Shown: in pieces, positions 58,122-64,000 of the stretch | Layout: each line of letters starts with the position of its first letter | Numbering within the stretch: the stretch's first letter is position 1 | NCBI GenBank assembly: GCA_018819225.1 | Contig: JAHJQN010000007.1 | Location: 1-64,000 of the forward strand | Direction: 5' to 3' | DNA from: Microcaldota archaeon | GTDB taxonomy: Archaea; Micrarchaeota; Micrarchaeia; Norongarragalinales; SBBD01 | Length of the DNA stretch: 64,000 bases | The notes under the pieces: generated by a model | What the model was told of the DNA's origin: nothing | Databases searched by the model: none | The model's input: only the letters and a program-made list of their open reading frames with translations | Made by a program: the position numbers and the translations under genes

Positions 58122-58508
58122 TTAATCGTGCTCGTCGTGTTCCCGGCGACGCGGCTGCCCCAAGCTGAAAAGGCTTTGAATAATACGGACAATGAGCACG
58201 ATCCACGCGCCCAATTTGCCGGAAATCCATTCGTCCCCGTCCGGATCGCCTGGAAAGTTGGGACGGAATTCGAATTTGCGGGGAAGGGCGCTACCTCCGC
58301 CTCCCGCTTGAACCACGATCGGCATTTGACCCCCCGGAGCCATGACGGCGCCTTGCATGGCCGCCGGCGCCTTTTGTTGGGTGGAGCCGAGCGCCATGAT
58401 GAGCGCGACGATGAATACGAGGAACGCGAGAAAAGTAGCGCCTGCAGACCAGAAGTAAAAAGCGATGCCGGCCATCACGATGAGCGTCAATGGATTCAAA
58501 TCATTCAC
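58122..58508 (-). CDS. membrane protein of a four-gene unknown operon (gene 3)
   Basis: 128 aa, GTG start immediately after the TAG of gene 2. Two N-terminal helices (LTLIVMAGIAFYFWSAGATFLAFLVFIVALIMAL), a Pro/Ala/Gln linker with MPIVVQAGGGGSALPRK, a short acidic stretch FPGDPDGDEWIS, then a further helix (LGAWIVLIVRIIQSLF) and a charged tail. No family recognised. Confidence 0.6.
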   Translation of the reverse strand: MNDLNPLTLIVMAGIAFYFWSAGATFLAFLVFIVALIMALGSTQQKAPAAMQGAVMAPGGQMPIVVQAGGGGSALPRKFEFRPNFPGDPDGDEWISGKLGAWIVLIVRIIQSLFSLGQPRRREHDEHD

Positions 58509-58802
58509 CTACATATACGGGCCATACCCCATGCCTTGCGGCTGGGGCTGGTCCGAATCCTTTTTCACGATGAGCAAGAGGATGAGGAAGAGCCCGCCTA
58601 ATAAAACAGGACCTTGCGACCCGCCCAAAAACTCCGAATTCCATAGAAAAGCCAGTACACCTCCGATCACCGCAGCCAAAAGCAAATACTTGCTTTTTGC
58701 CGTGATGAGCAACAACGCGAACAACGCCACCACGAGCATGGTGTTATTGCTTTGCGCCGCCAGTATCATCAAAATGACGATGAAAAGAAACGTAAAATCC
58801 AT
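58509..58802 (-). CDS. membrane protein of a four-gene unknown operon (gene 2)
   Basis: 97 aa with three or four hydrophobic helices (FTFLFIVILMILAA, MLVVALFALLLITA, YLLLAAVIGGVLAFLW, GPVLLGGLFLILLLIV) and a Pro/Gln/Gly C-terminus. Zero-gap junction with gene 3 and 10 bases after gene 1. Function unknown. Confidence 0.6.
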   Translation of the reverse strand: MDFTFLFIVILMILAAQSNNTMLVVALFALLLITAKSKYLLLAAVIGGVLAFLWNSEFLGGSQGPVLLGGLFLILLLIVKKDSDQPQPQGMGYGPYM

Positions 58803-58812
58803 AATCTAACCG

Positions 58813-59061
58813 TTAATGTTCCGGGAATAGCCCTTCCAACATCACGTTGGGGAATTCCAACATGAACGTAATCGCGAAAACGAACCACGTAAACCACGTG
58901 ACGGGAATTAACACCAAGTACGTGATGACGATGGCGACGAGCAGCGAAATCATTTTATTGGGGATGTAGTGCAAGTTGAAGTGTTTGTACAAGGAGAAGA
59001 AAGTGAGGATTAGGATGACGATGTTCAAGCCGTCCATCAGACCGAGTAAAGGAAGGGTCAT
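58813..59061 (-). CDS. membrane protein of a four-gene unknown operon (gene 1)
   Basis: 82 aa from the ATG at 59061 (MTLPLLGLMDGLNIVILILTFFSLYKHFN); minus-strand TTTATATTG about 28 bases upstream marks a leaderless promoter. Two or three helices (IVILILTFFSLY, MISLLVAIVITYLVLIPVTWFTWFVFAITFML). It opens a minus-strand operon of four small membrane proteins with no recognised family, convergent with the gene at 57101. Confidence 0.6.
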   Translation of the reverse strand: MTLPLLGLMDGLNIVILILTFFSLYKHFNLHYIPNKMISLLVAIVITYLVLIPVTWFTWFVFAITFMLEFPNVMLEGLFPEH

Positions 59062-59113
59062 AGGGGTTTTGGGACTTGCGAGCAATATAAAGGTTTTCGT
59101 GAGGGAAACCGCG

Positions 59114-60964
59114 CTAGGATGGCAAGCGTTTTTTCGCCTCCGCGGCATCCACATTCAAGCGAAAGCGGCGCATGAATTCCCCGAAACGGCGTTTTTCAGG
59201 CACGTTCGCGGGAATCGTTTTGAGGGCCGCTTCCAGTTGGGTCGGAGAAAACTTGTGCAAGCGGTGTTTCTTGAGCAAGGCAGTGAAGGAGTCTGAACCT
59301 GCGCCGCATTTGTGTTTTAAAAGCTCCGGAACCGCAGCGCGCACCACCTCGTTTTTAGAGAAAAGAGTGAAAAGTTCGCGCCAATCCGCTTCAGATAATG
59401 CGTCGCATGCGTAACCTTCGCGCTTCAACGCCCTCGAGGTTTCAAGGAGAGTCACGGCAATAAAGGAAGGCTCGGCCCGAGTATCCAACAGTTTCTCGAA
59501 CGCGATAAACTGTGAAGAACGCACCATTTTGGAAGCGAGTTCTTCATTCAACCCCCACTTCAAATAACGCGCCTTCTTTTCATCCAACGACTCCGTGCGT
59601 TCGGCATGAGAAGACGCCAGGCGCTGAGAGGAAATGGGAATCGGGGGAACATCCGTTTCAGGATACATGCGGGCCGCGCCCGGCAACGGACGCATGAAGA
59701 GAGAAAGGGAGCCTTGCGCTTTACGGGTTTCGTTAACGACGCCAGAAAGCGCTTGCTTACAACGAAGAAAAACCATTTCGAGCGCCTTGCGGCCGACCGC
59801 CGGCGTTCCAAGGCAAATAACGAAAAGGTCGGAAGGGGACGCGTCCAGTTCCGTGCGAATCGCTTGAATCTCGCTTTCCGAAAACCCGTACTTGGATTCG
59901 AGATCTTCATCGGAATGGATGATGCCTTTGGCGCGGGATCCTTGCTTGACGTGAGAAGCGATTTCGCGGCCAAACGTGTGTTGGGGCATGAGGTCTTTCT
60001 TGAAATAGCCGGCAAACCCCTTCAGTTTGAGGGCGAACGCTTTACCGCGTTCTTGTAAAACGCGCTGAACAAGAGGGGATGGAGTGTGAGAAAGCAATGA
60101 AGTGATGTCAACGGGAACGAAATCGCGCGTACTCAAGGAAACGCGTCGGGATTGCAGCTCATCCCGAACCTCAATCAAACGCGTTTGACGGAGCACCTCG
60201 TTCTCAACGAGCAGGGGGAGTAGTTTGAGATCCTGAGCGCCCTTGATTTCCACTCGAGCCCCGTTCGCAATGCTGATGTTAAGGTCTTGGCGAATCGTGC
60301 CGAGCCCACGCTGGACTTTTCCAGTAGCGCGCAAAAGTTTTCCTATGGATTCTGCGGCTTCTCGAACGTGGGTCGGGTCTTGAAGCGAGGGATCCGTGGT
60401 AATTTCAAGTAGAGGGATCCCTTGGCGGTCCAAACGAAAAACCGTTTCAGAAGGAGTGATTTCCATGATGCCAGCGCTCTCCTCCTCCAAGCAAAGCAAC
60501 GGAATGCGGACCGAACCTTTTGAGGTGGAGATCTGGCCGTTCAACGCAATGCATGCGGTACGTTGAAAACCGGAAACCGAAGAACCGTCGATCACTTGCT
60601 TGCGCATGACATGCACTTCATCCACGACGCGCATGCCCAGCATACGCGCGACTTGAAGTGCGGCATCGAGTGCGCTAGAATTTATTGCGTGCGGAGGTTC
60701 TTCGTCTGCTTCCACCGCGCATGAAGAGCGCGCGTCCAGCAAATAACGAAACTGCTTTCGTTTCGCGGCCTCGAAGCGAGCCGTGGGGTCGAGCTCGCCC
60801 AACTCACTGGATACGGCAAATAACTTTCGATGAATTTCCACGTCGGATGAAAGCGTTTGGGTGTTGGGATCGGAATAGCAGTCGCAGAAGAGCTTGCGGG
60901 TATCCAAACGCTGGTGGACCTCAATGCCGGCCTTGAAGCCCAGTTGAGAGTAATCGAGCGTCAT
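59114..60964 (-). CDS. gatE: Glu-tRNA(Gln) amidotransferase subunit E
   Basis: 616 aa from the ATG at 60964; upstream extension overlaps gatD. With GatD it converts Glu-tRNA(Gln) to Gln-tRNA(Gln). GatB-like kinase core: GFKAGIEVHQRLDTRKLFCDC, RKQVIDGSSVSGFQRTACIALNG, IPLLCLEEESAGIME, GIPLLEITTDPSLQ, GLGTIRQDLNISIANGARVEIKG; then an AspRS-like insert and the helical tail. Standard archaeal length. ATGA overlap with gatD shows an operon. Implies no direct glutaminyl-tRNA synthetase is required. Confidence 0.95.
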   Translation of the reverse strand: MTLDYSQLGFKAGIEVHQRLDTRKLFCDCYSDPNTQTLSSDVEIHRKLFAVSSELGELDPTARFEAAKRKQFRYLLDARSSCAVEADEEPPHAINSSALDAALQVARMLGMRVVDEVHVMRKQVIDGSSVSGFQRTACIALNGQISTSKGSVRIPLLCLEEESAGIMEITPSETVFRLDRQGIPLLEITTDPSLQDPTHVREAAESIGKLLRATGKVQRGLGTIRQDLNISIANGARVEIKGAQDLKLLPLLVENEVLRQTRLIEVRDELQSRRVSLSTRDFVPVDITSLLSHTPSPLVQRVLQERGKAFALKLKGFAGYFKKDLMPQHTFGREIASHVKQGSRAKGIIHSDEDLESKYGFSESEIQAIRTELDASPSDLFVICLGTPAVGRKALEMVFLRCKQALSGVVNETRKAQGSLSLFMRPLPGAARMYPETDVPPIPISSQRLASSHAERTESLDEKKARYLKWGLNEELASKMVRSSQFIAFEKLLDTRAEPSFIAVTLLETSRALKREGYACDALSEADWRELFTLFSKNEVVRAAVPELLKHKCGAGSDSFTALLKKHRLHKFSPTQLEAALKTIPANVPEKRRFGEFMRRFRLNVDAAEAKKRLPS

Positions 60965-62331
60965 TTCAGTTCCACCGACGTGAGACGCGGATTGTATTCG
61001 GACGCCCAATTCTGTAAGAGCATGTTTTGCACTTCCCGGGAATCGGACGAACGGCCCAGGGCACAACCGAGTTTCACATAAGCGGTTTCAGGAAGCAAGT
61101 CGCTGCAGAACGTAGCGCCTGCTGAAGACAACAAGCGCAAATTACGGTAGACGTTGGGATGCACGCGGCCGTTCAGGCATTGGGACGTAACGGCTAATAC
61201 GACTCCGTTTTTCACGGCGCGTTTGACTGCGGGAATCCAAGCGCGTTTTTTATCGTAGCCCGTCATGACCGTGCCGCTTTGGCCCGTGGGAACGTGACCT
61301 AACGCAAACGCCTCGAGAACCACGCCACGGTACTGGTTATCCACCAGATAATCAAGCAATGCCGGATCGGAACCCGGATAGAGTTTGAGTAAAGCCGTCT
61401 TGTTTTCAAAACGCGTGTCCGCCTTCACCTCGTTATCGGAACGTTTTCGTACGTGCGTCGCCAGCGCCTGGATCTCGCCTTGAGAAGAAATGCGGGCGAG
61501 CGGACGATCGTTAATGCTTTGAAACGCGTCGCGCTCCGACGTATGCATTTTTCGAACCTTGGTTCCACGGTGCGCATAACAAAAATCGTCGGAAGAAGAG
61601 CCGTGCATGACCACCGCGACTTCGGCAAAAGGAGAATGGCCGGCATAATGCGCTGCGCACAACAGATTCAAGCGGCCGTCAAAACTCCCGCGATCCGGAG
61701 AGCGTTGCGCTCCCACCAACGCCACGGGCTTGTTCAGGCCTGGAAGCATGAACGCCAGCGCCGCAGAAGAATAATGAAGCGTGTCCGTACCATGCGTAAT
61801 GATAACGCCCTTGAGCTCCAGATCGTTTAATGCGTGTTCCGCTTCTTCCGCGAGTTTCTGCCAGTGCCAAGGCTGCAAATCCTCGGACGCCATCGTGAAC
61901 GGAGAACGAACCGAACGAATAGTAACGACGTCCCGTAGCTCCGGCGTCGTGCCCAAAATTTCTTCGGGGGTACGGCACATGAATACGGCGCCCGTGGAAT
62001 AGTCGACGTGCGTGCCAATGGTCCCGCCCGTCGCGATCACGGATACCCCGGGAAGATTCTTGCCGGAAAAAGAGGATGCGGGAATGGAGGAGAGAACGCG
62101 TTTTTCAGAAGAGCGTTTTTCGACGCGAGCGGACGCGTCGGGCCGGAGCCCGATGTTGTAGCCGCTGGGAAGCTTAAGGACGAGAATATCGCGATCTTCC
62201 GCGGAAGCGGGCAACAATACTCCATCGTACTGCGCGGAACCGAACGAGATGCGAATGACGTCTCCTTCCTCAGCCTGCACGGTTTTTAAGAGCTGACGAA
62301 TCGCTTGAGAGTACATGGAAGCATCCACCAT
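60961..62331 (-). CDS. gatD: Glu-tRNA(Gln) amidotransferase subunit D
   Basis: 456 aa. Asparaginase-like subunit that frees ammonia from glutamine (or asparagine) for GatE. N-terminal beta barrel (residues about 20-75), then VSVIATGGTIGTHVD with the first catalytic Thr, TMASEDLQPWHW, and VIITHGTDTLHYSSAALAFML with the Thr-Asp pair; later ALVGAQRSPDRGSFDG. Start MVDAS at 62331 or MYSQ at 62316. A TATA-like TTAATAACTT lies near 62347-62356. First of the gatD-gatE operon. Confidence 0.95.
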   Translation of the reverse strand: MVDASMYSQAIRQLLKTVQAEEGDVIRISFGSAQYDGVLLPASAEDRDILVLKLPSGYNIGLRPDASARVEKRSSEKRVLSSIPASSFSGKNLPGVSVIATGGTIGTHVDYSTGAVFMCRTPEEILGTTPELRDVVTIRSVRSPFTMASEDLQPWHWQKLAEEAEHALNDLELKGVIITHGTDTLHYSSAALAFMLPGLNKPVALVGAQRSPDRGSFDGRLNLLCAAHYAGHSPFAEVAVVMHGSSSDDFCYAHRGTKVRKMHTSERDAFQSINDRPLARISSQGEIQALATHVRKRSDNEVKADTRFENKTALLKLYPGSDPALLDYLVDNQYRGVVLEAFALGHVPTGQSGTVMTGYDKKRAWIPAVKRAVKNGVVLAVTSQCLNGRVHPNVYRNLRLLSSAGATFCSDLLPETAYVKLGCALGRSSDSREVQNMLLQNWASEYNPRLTSVELK

Positions 62332-62361
62332 TCACTTGACCCGATGGAAGTTATTAAGGCT

Positions 62362-63603
62362 TTATTTTTGGGTTTTGCGGAACGCTTGTTTCAAGGCTTC
62401 GACGCCAGGCAATTTCTTTCCTTGCAAATAACTGACCACGGCACCGCCCGCCAGAGATAAATGAGAAATCTTGGAAGAGGGGATACTGAATTTCTCCATG
62501 GCCGCTAGGGAGTGCCCTCCACCCATCAATGAAAACGCTTTCGAAGAGGACACGGCTTTCAGGATTTCGCGCGTGCCTTGCTCGAATAACGGATCCTCAA
62601 ATTTTCCAACAGGACCCTTGAAATAAATCGTTTTCGCCGTGGATAAAATAGATTGGTATCGGGCAATGGTCTTCGCCCCGATATCGTACGTGGGACCGTT
62701 GGCTTGAGCGAGGTCCGTCACGCGAAACTCCTTGCGCGCTCCGTTCTCCCCGATGGCAACGTCTTGCGGGAACTCGATTTTAGAAGAATGCTTTTCCATC
62801 AGGGACTGGAGTTCGGGGAGAAGCGCGTCGTACCCGGCATCGCGAATCCACTGGCGTTTGGTGGGACCGATGTCGTAACCCTTGGCGAGCAAACATAATT
62901 CCCCTAAAACGCCGGAGGTGAGTATTTTGTCAACGGCTTTAGAAGAACATGCGAACTGGAGGAGAGTGAAGACGTCGTCGGGCTTGGCACCACCTAACAC
63001 GTAAACGTTGGGGTGTTCAGCAGTCTCCAACGCCTTGGATAGTCCAGCGAGTTCCCGTTCCATCACCCGGCCTGCAGCGGATGGAAGAAGGAACGCGGGA
63101 CCGACGAGCGAGGCCTGCATACGGTGAGAAGCCGAAAACGCATCGTTGACATAAAAATCGGCAATGGAACACAACCGCTTGACCATCAAGGCCTTCAAAA
63201 ACTGGTCTTCTCGCGGCACCTTCTCCGTTTCCTCCGAGTAAAACCGCGTGTTCTCCAACAGAACGATATCCCCGTCATTCATTTGACGAATCTCGTTCAA
63301 CACCGTATTTGAGAATAAGCCGTCCAGGAACCGAACCGGCCTGTTGACGTGTTTTTCGAGGTAAGAGGCATGGGTTTTCAAGGAAATAAAGTCGGTTGAG
63401 AATGGCCGGCCTTGATGCGCCAACACCACCACGCGGGCACCCTTCTTGGAAAGTTCTTTAAGCGTTATGGCGTGTTCGGCGAATCGCTTGGAGTCCTGCA
63501 AACCGGTTTTCGCATCAAACGGTGCGTTAATGTCCACTCGGACCAACGTCGTTTTTCCTTTGAAGTTGAAATCGTCCAGAGTAAAAAATTGCTTTTTTTC
63601 CAT
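62362..63603 (-). CDS. pgk: phosphoglycerate kinase
   Basis: 413 aa from MEKKQFFTLDDF at 63603. Glycolytic/gluconeogenic enzyme, 1,3-bisphosphoglycerate plus ADP. Substrate loops LVRVDINAPFD and VVVLAHQGRP, VLLENTRFYSEE, FYVNDAFSASHR, VLGGAKPDDVF, TIYFKGPVGKFED and the nucleotide-site SLMGGGHSLAA. Archaeal-type and complete. Stop lies 30 bases before gatD on the same strand. Confidence 0.95.
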   Translation of the reverse strand: MEKKQFFTLDDFNFKGKTTLVRVDINAPFDAKTGLQDSKRFAEHAITLKELSKKGARVVVLAHQGRPFSTDFISLKTHASYLEKHVNRPVRFLDGLFSNTVLNEIRQMNDGDIVLLENTRFYSEETEKVPREDQFLKALMVKRLCSIADFYVNDAFSASHRMQASLVGPAFLLPSAAGRVMERELAGLSKALETAEHPNVYVLGGAKPDDVFTLLQFACSSKAVDKILTSGVLGELCLLAKGYDIGPTKRQWIRDAGYDALLPELQSLMEKHSSKIEFPQDVAIGENGARKEFRVTDLAQANGPTYDIGAKTIARYQSILSTAKTIYFKGPVGKFEDPLFEQGTREILKAVSSSKAFSLMGGGHSLAAMEKFSIPSSKISHLSLAGGAVVSYLQGKKLPGVEALKQAFRKTQK

Positions 63604-63733
63604 CACAAACACCTCGGGTATGGCCGACGAATGCGATTGGAATGGCGCGCTTGCGTGGTCCGTTCCATTCCGCTAACCGGATGCGCCCGTCCGCGTCGAA
63701 AAACGCGTTCACGGGAAGAGAGGTTTAATGCAT

Positions 63734-64000
63734 TCAAGACGTATCCACCTCGTACGGATGGGAAGCCAGGCGCCGGATTTCTTTCGCCCGCTCCTTTCCG
63801 ATTCCTTCCGCGGATTGCAGTGTTTTTTCATCCGCCGTAAAAATACGTTGAATGGTGCCCAGTTTTCTTAAAAGCGATTTCGCGTTATGCGGGCCAATCG
63901 TAGGAATGGATTCGATCACGAATTGCTGCTGTTCGGAAACGGAAAAGGATTTCTTTTCGTAACGAAGCGCCAGCTCTTTTTTCCCGTTCGTTTTTTGAAG
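63734..64000 (-). CDS. C-terminus of Hef/XPF-type nuclease (partial)
   Basis: The frame is open from the window edge to 63734, so the 5' part is missing. The visible ~88 residues read ...ALRYEKKSFSVSEQQQF, then VIESIPTIGPHNAKSLLRKLG and LQSAEGIGKERAKEIRRL: a double helix-hairpin-helix as at the C-terminus of archaeal Hef or XPF, proteins that process stalled forks and flaps. Whether a helicase and ERCC4 nuclease precede it needs the next sequence. Confidence 0.75.
   Translation of the reverse strand, partial: LQKTNGKKELALRYEKKSFSVSEQQQFVIESIPTIGPHNAKSLLRKLGTIQRIFTADEKTLQSAEGIGKERAKEIRRLASHPYEVDTS

Overview
The window reads as a gene-dense archaeal chromosome segment, most probably from a DPANN-type archaeon. 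Archaeal hallmarks are a thermosome, MCM helicase, primase large subunit, prefoldin beta, the rpl21e-rpoF-DUF655 block, geranylgeranylglyceryl phosphate synthase (ether lipids), GatD/GatE, AMP phosphorylase, ADP-forming acetyl-CoA synthetase, an intron-bearing tRNA-Glu, class III (pilin-type) signal peptides and a TBP-like protein. Many genes are leaderless, with a TATA-like TTTAAA/TTTATA element about 24-27 bases before the start codon. A lineage such as Diapherotrites or Micrarchaeota is my guess from the style of the secreted proteins; it is not proven.

Layout. 1-3.2 kb: a 47-bp tandem repeat, then pyrD-pyrK-pyrC on the minus strand. 3.2-9.6 kb: small membrane proteins, a degenerate ZIP-like protein, a CPA2 antiporter with an unusual C-terminus, priL without iron-sulfur cysteines, prefoldin beta, an 860-base non-coding stretch with a long hairpin, and GGGP synthase. 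9.6-14.1 kb: two LamG proteins sharing an identical signal-peptide sequence, a Mut7-C RNase and a double-domain TadC/FlaJ-like pilus protein. 14.1-17.8 kb: a rhomboid-like protein, small unknowns, ScpA and a DUF4382 lipoprotein. 17.8-24.8 kb: thermosome and Hsp20, then an apparent operon of an OB-fold protein, a TctA-like permease and four overlapping pilin-like genes. 24.8-26.5 kb: a one-repeat TBP in an operon with an archaemetzincin whose catalytic Glu is His, then small membrane proteins. 26.6-31.6 kb: rpl21e, rpoF, DUF655, AMP phosphorylase and ADP-forming acetyl-CoA synthetase.

31.6-34.8 kb: secreted proteins, a membrane-spanning winged-helix regulator, cutA and htpX. 34.9-39.7 kb: tRNA-Glu(UUC), followed by what looks like a genomic island. 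The 3' end of the tRNA recurs at about 36.8 and 38.8 kb, delimiting an inositol-phosphate synthase plus toxin-antitoxin module and a methyltransferase plus Lrp module; no integrase is seen. 39.9-44.2 kb: two convergent lipoproteins and membrane proteins. 44.2-49.5 kb: a sugar-oxidation cluster (glucose dehydrogenase, 6-phosphogluconate dehydrogenase, a cyclase-family hydrolase), a hydrolase, NnrE and a ZIP transporter. 49.6-56.2 kb: a CARF-like winged-helix regulator, a DsbA-like protein, CTP synthase, MCM and 5-formyl-THF cyclo-ligase. 56.2-64 kb: a DUF2797 protein, a tight operon of four unknown small membrane proteins, gatD-gatE, phosphoglycerate kinase and the C-terminus of a Hef/XPF-type protein.

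The housekeeping genes show de novo pyrimidine synthesis, glutaminyl-tRNA formation by transamidation, ether-lipid synthesis, substrate-level ATP production from acyl-CoA, and AMP recycling. The novelty lies in proteins with altered key residues (TBP, PriL, archaemetzincin, rhomboid-like, ZIP-like), in the tRNA-anchored island and in the unknown membrane-protein operons.
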